Assembly: GCF_000321225.1 (NCBI RefSeq)
Contig: NW_004450324.1
Coordinates: 1,880,920-1,944,919 of the forward strand
Direction: 5' to 3'
Length of the DNA stretch: 64,000 bases
Source of the DNA: Odobenus rosmarus divergens
Taxonomy: Eukaryota; Chordata; Mammalia; Carnivora; Odobenidae
Under the pieces are notes generated by a model. The model searched no databases. It saw only the letters and a program-made list of their open reading frames with translations, and was not told the origin of the DNA. Positions 34,000 to 45,240 of this stretch are shown one piece after another. Made by a program: the position numbers and the translations under genes. Position 1 is the stretch's first letter, and each line of letters starts with the position of its first letter.

Positions 34000-36105
34000 C
34001 AGTAGTCTTGAAAAATAACATCCCCACAACTATGGTAGCTATGGAAACCAGCAGCCCAGAAGCCACTGGAAGAGATGTAATGGGTTTGGAATACCCCCAA
34101 ATACCCCATTATCAAAGCATTGTCACTATTTGACCAGACAATTCACCGAGGGGCTCTATTCTCAGGGCTTGCTTTTATTGAACTTGACACAAATCTCACT
34201 TTGTGAAAAGAGCCCAAACCAAAGAGCATTTGTCAAATACAATCAGCAGCAACTGTTTAACATTACAGCTGCCTGAGGCAATGTTACCAGTTGGAAATAA
34301 TAAGAAACTGACCAAATTCTTAAAATGAAAACCTGGAGATTGAGATGTCCATAGGAAGCTTTGAAAAGTTCTGGCATATTCCTGGAATTCTAAAAGGTCA
34401 CACACATACCACACTGTGCACATCCAGGAATGACCTAAGAAGTCCTGATGGTCATAATTCTGGCTAACTTGGAAGCTCTGTGCAAGCAGGAAGTAAAGGC
34501 AAGGGTGGAGTTGTAAACTCTTGCCAGAGCATTTAAAACACTCATGCTCCTGCCTACCCTCTCCACAGTACCTCTGCAAAGACTGGAAAACACATTGGTT
34601 CAAGGCATTTAAGGACATCTCTGTCCAATCACTAGCTGGCCACTAATCTCACTGATTAGAGACTTCCATGGCCACACATGATAAAGAATAAAAACTTTAT
34701 AAAGTTATTCCAGGAAAGTCAGTAAACAAAGAAACAACAGACAGCAATAACAATAGACCCTGGAGAGAGGACAGAAATCCAATATCCAGAATTGGCAAAT
34801 TGTATTATTTAAATTTTCAACATAAAAAGAACATGCAGAGGAACAGGAAAGTATTTCCCATTTAGAGGAACAAAACAGTCGATAGAGACTGTCCCCAAAG
34901 AAGCCAAGTTGAACTTACTAGATAAAGACTTTAAACTAGCTGTATTAAATACATTAAAAAAACTATACCACATACTATTAAGAGAGAAATTATGATTAAG
35001 AAATAAATAGAAATTATTTTCAAGAGTACATGAAATATTTTCCAGGATAGGCAATATACTTGGCTATAAAACAAGAAATTACATAAACTTAAAATAAATG
35101 AAATCTTTCAAAGTATATTTGTCAAACACAATGCAGTTTAATTGGAAACCGACAATAGAAAGATATCGAAAATCTTCAAATATTTGAAAATAAAATACTA
35201 CTCTTTAAATAATATATGAGTCAAAAATCACAAGGGACATTAAAAATATTTTGAACTAGATGAAAACAAAAACAAAATATGTCAACATTTATGTGATACA
35301 CCTAATGCAGTGATTTAAGAGAAATATATAACCCAAAGAAGCCTATATTAGAAAAGAAGGAAAGTCCAAGATAATCCAACCTTCACCAAAAAACCCAAAA
35401 ACCCTTAAAAAAAAAAAAAAACCCTTAAAAAAAAGACAAAATGAATCAAATAAAACTGAACAATAAGTAGAAGAAAGGAAATAAATCAGACTAAGGTGGA
35501 AATCAATAAAATAGGGAAATAAAAGCAATAGGCAAAAATCAATGAAGCCAAACTTGGTTCTTTGTAAAGATCAATAAAATTGATGAGCCTTTATCTAGAT
35601 TGAAAAAGAAAGGGAGAAGACACAAATTACCAAAATCAAGAATAAAAGAAGAGACACCATTACCAAGACTGCAGGAATTAAAAAGGATTGTAGGGAAGAT
35701 TATGAAAAAATCATGCAAAAGTAGTATATCCATATAATAATTTATCCAAACACAAAAGAGTGAAGTTCTTGTATGTGCTACAGCATGGATGAACCCTGAA
35801 AACATTATGATAAGCAAAAGAAGCCAAACACCAAAGGTCACATACTTCATAACTGTATTTATTTGAAATGTCCAGAATAGGTAAATCCACAGAAATAGAA
35901 AACACAGTAGTTTCCTGGGGCGGAAGGGAGGAGAATGGAAAGTGACTGTTGATGGATATGGCGTCTCTTTTTGGGGTGATGAAATGTTCTGAAATTAGAT
36001 AGTGTTGATCAACATACAACTATGTGAATATCCTGAAGGCCCTAAATTGTACACTTTAAAAGAATCAACTTTACTGTATATGAATTATTTGTTAATAAAG
36101 AAAAA
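34000..36105 (+). mobile_element. Old sense L1 (L1ME-like), deleted internally, with 3' end
   Basis: The start (34000-34690) looks like an old L1 5' part. Then 'gcagaggaacaggaaagtattt' and 'gataaagactttaaactagctg' match the ORF1-proximal region. ORF2 text follows ('caatgaagccaaacttggttctttg', 'aaaattgatgagcctttatc', 'agaagagacaccattacc'). The 3' UTR has 'gcatggatgaaccctgaaaac', 'gtagtttcctggggcgg' and 'ttgtacactttaaaa'. Coding is destroyed and most of ORF2 is missing. The 140-codon minus frame at 34196-34618 is antisense to it and not a gene. Confidence 0.7.
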
Positions 36106-36281
36106 GTGTCCATGATTATAACAGAAAACTGATGGAGAAAATGAAATTCCCATACCCCCACCCCTCAAAAAAGACCCCAAGTGTTTTAAATCTGCTTCTC
36201 TTGAGTTCATTTTCTGCACAGCATTCCCTATGGTTAAAACTTAACTCAAGCCATGTTATTGCCATCCTTAAAACCCTTCAG

Positions 36282-36458
36282 AGGTTCTCCAAGTGTGGTC
36301 TGTGGTCTAGTTGGGTTCTTACTAAACTGTAGATTCCTAAACAGATTTCTTGCTAAAAATGCAGGTTGCTAAAAGTTCTTAATCTCTTTGTTAGAATCTT
36401 TATTTTTCAAAACGCCCCTTTCAGTTCTTACACATGGTAAAATTTAAGAACCAATGAG
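36282..36458 (+). mobile_element. MER5A-like hAT fragment
   Basis: 'gaggttctccaagtgtggtctgtgg' at the start and 'aaatttaagaaccaatgag' at the end, with 'ctaaaaatgcaggttgct' between. Confidence 0.5.
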
Positions 36459-36589
36459 TTTGATTTCAATCTAAACTAATTTGGCTTACAGGGATTTATA
36501 TGACTTGGTTCTCCCTCCCATTCCAGCATTATCTCTAACTCCACCTCCAGTGCACCATGCTCCATCACATCAAGTACCTTTCATTTTCT

Positions 36590-36695
36590 TGTATGGTTCA
36601 GAGACAATTTATAAGCAAATGGGCATGGCTGTGTTCCAGTAAATCTTTATTTATAAAAACAGGTGGTGGGTCATATTTTGCTGTTGCCTGCTCTA
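36590..36695 (-). mobile_element. hAT-type non-autonomous DNA transposon fragment
   Basis: 'aagcaaatgggcatggctgtgttccagtaa', 'ctttatttataaaaacagg' and 'ggtgggtcatattttgct' belong to a common mammalian hAT fossil whose other end begins 'aggttggcaaact'. Strand relative to consensus is uncertain. Confidence 0.55.
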
Positions 36696-36821
36696 ATGAA
36701 TAAAGATCTGATACTTCAAAAACAGGGTATAAATAACCTTCTGAAAAGTAGCTGAAATTTCAGTTTTAAATATTTATTTGTATATTATTAGTTTGAAATT
36801 TGTCTCCTTTAATGTAACAGA

Positions 36822-37105
36822 AGCTCTATGAGAGTAAAAATTGAGTCTATTTTGTTCAGTAGTATATTCCCTACTCGCAGCACAGTGCTCAGTATATATT
36901 TGTTGAATTAATAAATGAGTTAAGGAACACATGCTATCAGCACTGTTGCAGGAATTGGGTCTAGAATTATGAGCAGGGGAGAACTAGAAAGTATAATGGC
37001 AAGGATTTTTTGTCTGTTTTGTTTATTACTATTTTCCCAGTGGTCAGAATGGTGCATAGTACATAATAGGTGCTCAGTCAACATTTGTTAATTAAATGCA
37101 AAACA
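36822..37105 (+). mobile_element. L2 LINE 3' end fragments, two in succession
   Basis: 'ctctatgagagtaaaaattgagtc' to 'tgttgaattaataaatgag' (36822-36920), then 'ggtgcatagtacataataggtgctcagtcaacatttgtt' (about 37020-37100). Confidence 0.6.
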
Positions 37106-37119
37106 GATTGGATAAATGA

Positions 37120-37620
37120 ATAAAGGCGGATGTAACCCTTGCCTTCATAGAACTCTGTTTGGGTGGGAGATAGAGATAGGTCAATGGGTAATTACCATGA
37201 AGTATGATCATCAGATTTAAAAAGACAGAGTGCTTTGAAAGCAAATAGAATATAGCTTAGAGTTGGAGAGGAGTGTCAAGGAAGGCTTCTAGCATGAAGG
37301 TCTTCTGAGCTGAGGATGAAAATTAGGAGAAATTATCCAGATGATAGGCAGGAAAATGGCAGAAGGAAGAGGGAGGAGGAAGAGAGGTTCAAGCAGAGAG
37401 GATAACATGAAAAGCCCAGAGACAAGTGAGAGAATGTACTGAGTATGGCCAGACCACAGGGAGGTGAGAGAGAATGCTTGAGAAGAAAACAGGATCTGGT
37501 TTTTTATTTTTAAAGGCATTTAACCTTTATTCTGCGGTCTTGGGGAACCTTTGGGTTGGGATGAAATAATATGATCAGATCTGTGTTAGAAAGATTACAT
37601 GTCATAGGAAGAAGTTCATG
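37120..37620 (-). mobile_element. L2 LINE fragment
   Basis: Antisense L2: 'ataaaggcggatgtaacccttgccttcatagaact', 'gtgtcaaggaaggcttct', 'tctgagctgaggatgaaaat', 'cagaaggaagagggag', 'aaaagcccagagacaag'. Confidence 0.7.
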
Positions 37621-37974
37621 GGAAAAAGAAAGGATGAAGGGACAAAATGATCATTATTTTCTAATAGCTAAAGAAAGTCCAGCGACCTGTCCAAGATGGG
37701 AATCGGTGGCCTTAGGAATGAATGAGCTCCCTGTATCTGGATTTATGTAAAGCAAAGGTGTTTGAGCATTCATCTGAACTGCAGTTTGTTGAATTAGGAC
37801 ATAAAAGGCTCTTTTGGCAACTTAGATTTTATGATTTATGACCTTTCTCCTATCAATATTAAAGGATGAAATAAATTAAAAGAAGAATTAGAACAAGGGA
37901 AAAATTAACTTTATTTTGAGAACTGTTTGAGACTTTAGAATTTTCCTTGAGATAACAGAAAATTTAGTTAATTT

Positions 37975-38545
37975 GTTTAGTAAGTGCTTACTGAGCACCT
38001 TCTTTGACTCTGTTTTTGGTGAATATACAACATGGACAAAGCAGACACAATCCCTGCCTTCATGGAGACTATGGTCTAGAGTGGGACATAGACTGGAATC
38101 AAATAAGGCTGGTTCCCAGATTTCTAATAGGCCCAATTATTGAGATGGGAAAATTGGACAAGGAGAAGATAAATAATGTCTGCAAAGTGTAAGGTGGGTA
38201 ATCATTGTTTTGATCCATTCTAAAGGAGCTCATCTACTCTTTAAATATGAAGGGCAATGACCCAGAAAATCCTCTTCTTAAAACAATGGATTGACATTAG
38301 GGGGTATTTGTGACTTCAGCATTATATTTGGTGAACTTCCTATTTAGAGAGACTATATGGTATAATCGAATGCATTTGTGAAGGATTTTGTATTTTGAGA
38401 AACCCTATAACTCTCATACTATGATTGCCCATACCTGCATGCTTTTTTTTTTTTGAGTCATGGAAGGGCAATAAAGAATATTGATGGGTAGCATTTGAGT
38501 TGAGTCTTGAAGGTTGAGTAAAATGGAGGTGTGGTGTGGGGACAT
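37975..38545 (-). mobile_element. L2 LINE fragments
   Basis: 'agtgcttactgagcaccttc' through 'aatccctgccttcatggagactatggtctagag' (37975-38105), and a later piece 'catttgagttgagtcttgaaggttgagtaa' (about 38485-38520). The part between is degraded. Confidence 0.6.
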
Positions 38546-40611
38546 CAGCCAGACCGTGGAGTACCTACCTTGATACAGGAGAGAAGACTTTAAAGAAGCC
38601 CTTGTTGAACATTTTCGTGAAGTTTGATAAAGCTAAGTGAGAGATGCCTTTGCCCTAGTTGGGCAATTGCTGAATGGTCTGGAGATTTCAAACCATGTCC
38701 AGTTGCCCACGCATAGCTGTAACGACAGGTTGGGCAGGACTGCTGTCTCAGGATAGGGGTCTGGGACAGGTTTGCTTGCTCAAAACTTTTCAGCAAATTC
38801 TATAGCCCATCATGCAATCTACTCTTCACCTCACAGAACTATATTTTAAGTTATTAAACCTGTTTAGAGTTTTGTATAATTTTCCATTTGAAGAAACGAA
38901 AGTATCAGCATGTAATGTAAGTGAAACTTACTGGTTCTTGGTTGGGGTTGGGGCTTAACACAATTTACATTGCAATTAGAATGGATTTAGTATTTGAGAG
39001 ACTTAAACATGCAGGACTACATATGCATTACTATGTTTCTTTTCTGGTTAACAGACACGAATCAACCCTATTTTAATCCATTAGGTTTATTCATGAAAGA
39101 ATAAAAATGATGATTCTATGGACCAAGCTATAAACAATGCTGGCTTGGTGATCATGGGATCATAAATACTTCTATAGTGAACTAGCTCCCACTAAAGCAT
39201 CCAGGGATTAGGAATTCTAAGAAACATATTCTGATTTTGAATAACAAGGAAGCTTGAGCTTTTAAGAATATTCAACAATCCACTCCTAAAATGTATAAAC
39301 GCTTGGTACTAACATTGTGTCTGATTCCTGGTTAGCCTTCAAGAAATATACATTGAGTTAATGGTTGAATGAATAAATATGCCTTCATGGGCTTCCATCA
39401 ATACTCTGCTATCTACCCATGAGTAATAAAGCAAAATGATAGCATTCTCAACTGAAATTGATTTTACAGTTTATCAGAAACCTAATGTAAATTTTTTTAT
39501 TTTGATTTTAAAGCTGGACTTTAAAGCTAGGTTGCCTTAATTTGTACCTCCTTCTAATGTGGAAAGAAGAGTATCCAATGGTCTCTTTCTCCACTGAAAA
39601 TGTTAGTGATTTCACTTATTACTTAATCCATGGCTATGGAAACCCAAGCAAGTCCAATCTCTGGGATTCAGTTATAGCACACCTGCAAAATTTAATGCAA
39701 AAGAATGTAGCATTTCTGGTACAGACATCAGAACCAACTGAGAATAATTATAAGGCAGAAGTAAGTAACAGAAAACAAACAAGCAAAAAATCAAGCTGAT
39801 ATACAAGAAATGTGAATGGACAAACATGATCTTAGAAAAAAAACAGTTTGACAACTGCCTCTGGGGGACTCCTCCTGTTTTAAACTTCTCTACTTAGAAG
39901 AAAATTTGATGGAAAGTGGCTTGAAATCCATGATACTTACTTTTCACGGTGGCAAAAGCCAAGTAACATTGGTCAACATGATCTGAAAACAGGTGAGTTT
40001 CTCTTCCTCTTCACCTCACCCTGAATAACTGCTTTCTGTTCTCTTACTTCCCTTCCTTCCTGCTCCTTGCTGTCTCTTGATTTCAAAAGTTCTCATTGTC
40101 TCTATGGCTGACTCTCTTCCTTTGTTACTTGAGTCATTTTCTCCTCCCTCCATTTGCCTTAAAAATGAGAAAGCACGTGCAAAGCCTTTGCAAAGTGCGC
40201 TTTGTGTTTTTGTTGAAAAACATGTATTTTATTTGTGGCTACATCAGATCTAGGTTACTTCTAGATTCAAAAGTAAATGTACAATCCTCCCTCTGAGGAT
40301 CCTGTAGACAAACTTGCTTATGGCAGTTAAAAACAATTCTTGGATGAGAGTTTCTACCTAAAAAATCCAGTTCTCTGTGTTTTGCAATTTAATATTAAGT
40401 AATCCTGATGGATGTTCTAAACCTATTTTTTTGACTCTTGCCTAGATTTTGAGGCTGTTGTCCCAGGTATTTGCACAGTCTTTGGGCTGCCAATCTGGAT
40501 TCTGGATCTCTTTCATGCTGATCTTCCACACTCGTTTGTTACTTCAAGCACTGACTGCCTATTTGGCCTTGGGTATATTGCTAATAAATCCTTTAAATGT
40601 GTATATACTTT
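38546..40611. other. Mostly unrecognised DNA; one short L2-like end at 39305-39385
   Basis: 'cttggtactaacattgtgtctgattcctgg' and 'tacattgagttaatggttgaatgaataaa' look like a sense L2 end. No gene was recognised. Confidence 0.4.
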
Positions 40612-40783
40612 AAATTTATTTGTCAGAGAGCGAGCGAGCGAGCACAAGCAGGGGGAACTGCAGGCAGAGGGAGAAGCAGGCTTCCCACTGAGCAGGGAGC
40701 CCGATGTGGGGCTTGATCCCAGGACCCCGGGATCATGACCTGAACCGAAGGCAGATGCTTAACTGAGACACCCAGGCACCCCT
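40612..40783 (-). mobile_element. tRNA-derived carnivore SINE
   Basis: Starts 'atttatttgtcagagagcgagcgagcgagcac' and ends 'acacccaggcacccc'. A small GAGC repeat has grown inside the CT-rich part. A degenerate flank (tgtatatactttaaa / tgtatatagtttaaa) is the likely target duplication. Confidence 0.93.
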
Positions 40784-40847
40784 AGATATGTATATAGTTT
40801 AAAACCAGAGTTTTCTCCTCTTTTGCTTCCAACACTGGGAATGGTAT

Positions 40848-40995
40848 TGAGAGCAGTGTGATGTAATGGAAAAAAGCATTTGAACTCTAGTCAAAAGACT
40901 GGGTTTGAATACTATCCTTCCAGTTATCAATTTTTGACAATTTCTCTGGCTCTCAGATTCCTCAACTTCAAAATAGTGCCAATAATAAATACTGG
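40848..40995 (+). mobile_element. MIR SINE fragment
   Basis: 'gagcagtgtgatgtaatgg', 'aaaagactgggtttgaat' and 'tggctctcagattcctcaac' follow the sense MIR. Confidence 0.7.
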
Positions 40996-41380
40996 GTTCC
41001 TTTTTTGGGAGGGACCACCTAGCTTCTGATATCATGCCAAAAAGCTTCCTTTCTCTCACCCTGTTCATTGTTCCTCCTCAAGAGGTCAAGATTACTAATC
41101 TGAATGGTCGTTTTCTATGACAATAATTAACCACATTTATGCCTGTGCGGGAGTCACTTTTTGTGGACAGATGACATAGGTGTTTCTCTCTGCTGCTTTC
41201 CTTCTGTTTCTGTTGCGTTCATGATCTAGTACCAGGAGTTCTGTAGCCTGTCCATACATCCTTCCCCTCTCTTCTCTATGTACTATGAAGTCTCTTCCTA
41301 CCTTAAGCTTGGTAAGAGTATGTGATTGGTGGAAAGATGAAGCCATCTTTGACCTGGACCTAAGCTATGAGTGCCAACTT

Positions 41381-41583
41381 TTTTGTTTTTTGAGAGAGAG
41401 AGCAAGAGAGAGCGCGCAGATATACATAGAGAGCACGAGCAGGGGGTGGGGGAAGGCAGATGGAGAAGGAGAAGCAGGCTCCCTGCTGAGCAGAGAGCCC
41501 AACATGGGGCTCCGTCCCAGGACCCTGGGATCATGACCGGAGCTGAAGGCAGACGCTTAACGACTGAGCCACCCAGGTGTCCC
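41381..41583 (-). mobile_element. tRNA-derived carnivore SINE with perfect target duplication
   Basis: gagtgccaactt lies at 41369-41380 and 41584-41595. The body ends 'gagccacccaggtgtccc'. Confidence 0.96.
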
Positions 41584-41959
41584 GAGTGCCAACTTGGTTT
41601 TAAGATAGAATCCTTTACTGGGCTATGAGGCACTGTATCAGCAAAATAATAGTGTGATATTTTAAGTAGATTTGTTTTGCCTCTCATTGCTTTGTTTCTT
41701 GGGTGTATTGCTTCCTCTAGGACTTCAATCTTCTCCCATAAGGTCTCAGAGAAAATATAGACAAGAAATAAAAAGAATGAGGTTTTAACCTAAGACCACA
41801 CTAGAGACTCAAACCTCACCTCAATCCTTAATACCTTTTAACAAGTTTTTGTGAAGATTTAGAGGCAGTAAGTGAAAGCCCTTGGTATGGTCCATAATAG
41901 ATGCCAAATGAATGCTAGTATCTCTATCGAGAATCTCGCCTTAAATGCTAGGGTCTTGC

Positions 41960-42092
41960 TACAAGAGTATCAGCATTGTCTGAGGGCTAATCAGAAAATC
42001 AGAACCTTGGTTGTACCCCGAACTACTAATATGCATTTTAACAAGATTCCCAGGTAATTACTAGGCACATTACAACCTGAGGAGCACTGCTG
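41960..42092 (+). mobile_element. MER5A-like hAT fragment
   Basis: 'tatcagcattgtctgagggct', 'aatatgcattttaacaagattcccaggtaatta' and 'gaggagcactgctg' match the 3' half of MER5A. Confidence 0.7.
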
Positions 42093-42730
42093 TAGAGTGT
42101 ATGTGTCCCTCATGCTGTTCTTCCTGCCCCAGGCTCCTGTTTGCTCTCACAGCCATGCTGCTTATCCTGGATTGCCTGTAGGACTGAGGAGTGTATTGTT
42201 ACAAAGGGCATGCTTTCCAAGTTACCTCAGATACTTCTGTTGATAAAGTTTGAAGAGAAACCTGTAGTTGTGAAGTTCTCTTTTCCTAAAGGAAATGTGG
42301 ACTAGCATATGTTGAAGAGACCAATAGAAAGAAAGCAAAGGCAGATGCAGAAATAGAGCTTGTCTGAGTGTGGTTTGAGGCCTGTGTGGAGACAAATCCC
42401 GCAGTGCAGAGAGGGCTTGGCTTTTTAATGAGCTAGTGAGTGATGGATGCCTCTCCAGAGGATCCTTTGCTTCCAAGAGGGAAAAAAGTGTAATTGAACT
42501 TATAGATTGTTTTTTCTACTTTACAGAAATGTGTGTGTGAACTCTGAAGGATAGAGGCTCTGTTAAAAGTTCCTCCTGAGCTGGGCTAGACTCTGAGTGA
42601 GGGAGGTTATAGATTTTTGACTTGTATTTTCTTATTAATATTCATTAGATTTGGATATTATCCAATCTATGGTGGTATTCTTTTAAATTCTGGAATCTTT
42701 ACCTGTACGTTCATGTTGTTTAACTATTTT

Positions 42731-42927
42731 TTTTTTTAAAGATTTTATTTATTTATTTGACAGAGAGAGACACAGTGAGAGAGGGAACACAAGCAGGGGG
42801 TGTGGGAGAGGGAGAAGCAGGCTTCCCGCTGAGCAGGGAGCCCGATGCGGGGCTTGATCCGAGGACCCTGGGACCATGACCTGAGCCCAAGGCAGACGCT
42901 TAATGACTGAGCCACCCAGGCGCCCCG
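42731..42927 (-). mobile_element. tRNA-derived carnivore SINE with perfect target duplication, near consensus
   Basis: gtttaactatttt lies at 42718-42730 and 42928-42940. It is one of the least diverged copies here, including 'gaacacaagcagggggtgtggg' and 'gagccacccaggcgcccc'. Confidence 0.96.
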
Positions 42928-43044
42928 GTTTAACTATTTTCTTAAGTTTTTTTTTTTTGGTCTTCTATTCTCTTCCTTTCCGGGTTTTTCCTTTTCTTTG
43001 TACTAAATTGTCATAATGGATTATCTGAAGAAACTTTTTCCGAA

Positions 43045-43303
43045 ACATTAAGCATTATATATGATGACTACTGAATGAAAAGCAAATACCATGTAAGATA
43101 GAAGTTTGGAAAGAGATCAGTGACTGCCAGGGGCTGGAGAAGGGGACTGATTACCAAGGGGCAAGAGAATTTGGGAGGTGACAGAACTGCTCTAGATCTG
43201 GATTATGGTGGCAGTTACCCAAATGTATCATTTGTCAAAACTCATAGAACTGTACACTTAAAAAGGGTGAATGTTAAAGTATGTAAATTATAACTCAAAG
43301 AAA
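43045..43303 (+). mobile_element. L1 3' UTR fragment
   Basis: 'gatcagtgactgccaggggctggag', 'ggattatggtggcagttaccc', 'catagaactgtacacttaaaaaggg' and 'atgtaaattataactcaa' are a sense old L1 end. Confidence 0.8.
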
Positions 43304-43404
43304 GTTGGGGGGGTTTCCAACCTGAAAACAAAATAATTACACAGACTTCCATTGGAATGGGGATGGGGTTGGGGGTGGTGGGAGTTGGGGTTTATGTTCT
43401 TACC

Positions 43405-43562
43405 TTCAGAGGCAGCATGCTGCACTGGTTATGGACACAGCCTTTAGAGCCAGAGGGTCCAGGTTTACTCTGTAAGTTACACAATTCTCTGTTGCCCCAG
43501 TTTCCTAATTTGTCAGTTGAGATAACAGTAATACTACCTCACGGGGCTACCCTTAGGATTTA
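43405..43562 (+). mobile_element. MIR SINE, internally deleted
   Basis: 'ggacacagcctttagagccagagggtccaggttt', then 'tctgttgccccagtttcctaatttgtcag' and 'aatactacctcacggggct'. The middle part of the element is missing. Confidence 0.8.
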
Positions 43563-44534
43563 ACAACAACAACAGACCAGAGGAATGGGCACTGAAAATT
43601 TAAGGCTTTACAACGGGAGAAAGTCTCTGATGTGTTCTTCTCCCTCACCTCACTCTTGGTGAGGTCATCCTTGTCTCTGCTGAAAAATAGTCTTCATCAC
43701 AAAACCCCCACACGTAACGCTGCCTAGCCTGCCATATCAGGCAGCCACTGCTGAGTAAACGCTCGGAGAGAATAAATCACCTCTCACGCCATGCTCCCCC
43801 CAGGTGAGGACTGAGGTCATTGCAAGAGGCATAACAAATAGTTGACATAATGTACCAAACTAATAGATTCTATAAGGAAAACTAAATGGAAAACTTTTCT
43901 TGAGTGCTAGGCACCTCTGGCTGAACAGACAGTGGAGTCGGTGTTATTATAGATGTAGTTGAATCAATAATACTTTTTCATTCATCTCTTTTTCATTTCA
44001 CAAAAATGCCTATTTTAACCAGCAAAGAGGTAAGGAGATATGATCAAGGGCAATTTTTCATGCTCACATGGGTTATATTCTGGGACACATCATTCTTCTA
44101 AATAGCCCCATTTTTTTTTTCTCTCAGAAATGTATTCAATTCTCTTCCAGCAGTGTGAATTTATCTGGAAAGCTCTGACAATCAATTAAGTAAATGAGAA
44201 AATAGAATGCTTGTAATTATGATAATCAAGCTATATGAAACCCACCCTCTTAGGTCTAATACCCACACAACTTTAAGCAATATATTAATTAAGCTTTGGC
44301 TAATTGTTACAATTAGAATCAAGTTTTTATAATTTTTAGAAATCACCCAGAAAGATAAAAAATATTTTAAAAATATAAGCAGCTGTCGGTTTTTAATGCA
44401 ATACATTACCATGACTACATTGTCATTTCCCTGGCTGCATGAAAACAATTCCAGTATGCTTTAGTGCTGTCATTTCTCATCCACAATTGGAGGAAATTTG
44501 TACGTCATACCTTTGTCAGATGTCTCCCTGTTTC
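43563..44534. other. No recognised feature
   Basis: Unique-looking AT-rich DNA. Confidence 0.4.
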
Positions 44535-44600
44535 TCTAAGTTAGAGGTTGGCAAACTTTCCCTGTAAAGGTCCAGATAATAAATCAAGCTCGTAGGCTAA
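44535..44600 (+). mobile_element. hAT-type DNA transposon end fragment
   Basis: 'agaggttggcaaactttccctgtaaaggtccagataataaat' is the terminal part of a common mammalian hAT fossil. Confidence 0.7.
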
Positions 44601-44740
44601 CAGGCAAAATTGAAGATATATAAACTTACTGAAATAACAAGAAACAGATCTCCAGTTTCTGTATTAATGAAATTAAAATATAATAAAATAATAATTAAGG
44701 ACTTTTTTTGGCAATACACATCTACTGAGAAGATAATTTT

Positions 44741-44923
44741 TAAAAAAAGATTTTGTTTAGATAGAGTGAGAGAGAGCACAAACAGGGCAGAGGAGGAGAG
44801 GAAGAAGGAGAAGCAGGCTCTCCGCTGAGCAAGGAGGCCCATTCAGGGCTCCATCCCAGGACCTGGGGATCATGACCTGAGCCCAAGGCAGACGCTTAAC
44901 TGACAGAACCACCCAGGCGCCCC
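44741..44923 (-). mobile_element. tRNA-derived carnivore SINE
   Basis: Starts 'aaaaaaagattttgtttag' and ends 'accacccaggcgcc'. A short duplication gagaaga flanks it (44727-44733 and 44924-44930). Confidence 0.92.
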
Positions 44924-45086
44924 GAGAAGAGTAGAATTCTTACCGTTGGGAAAACATGTCGCTTAATTGGGGTTCAATATTAGTGTGTCCCCTCATCGAA
45001 TCTTTGCAAATGTTCATCCTGAAACCACTCTCAACCTGGGAGCAGCAGGCCAGAAGCGGTTCACAGAGGGTCGTTTGCCAGCCCCT

Positions 45087-45240
45087 GAGCAGCATTCTCA
45101 ACTTTAGTGTAACCGAGAATCACCTAACAAGCTTGTTAAAATAGATTGCAGAGCCACACCCCTAAGTTTCTGGTAGGTTCCAAGAATTTGCATTTCTAAC
45201 CAGTTCCCACTTGGTGCTGATGCTGCTGGTATAAGACCAT
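45087..45240 (+). mobile_element. MER5A-like hAT fossil
   Basis: 'gcattctcaactttagtg', 'gcagagccacacccctaagtttctggtagg', 'aatttgcatttctaaccagttccca' and 'gctgatgctgctggta' follow MER5A in order. Confidence 0.85.

Noticed and set aside
34196..34618. 140-codon minus frame with many Cys and Phe
   Set aside because: It is antisense to what looks like an old L1 5' part and has no recognisable domain.
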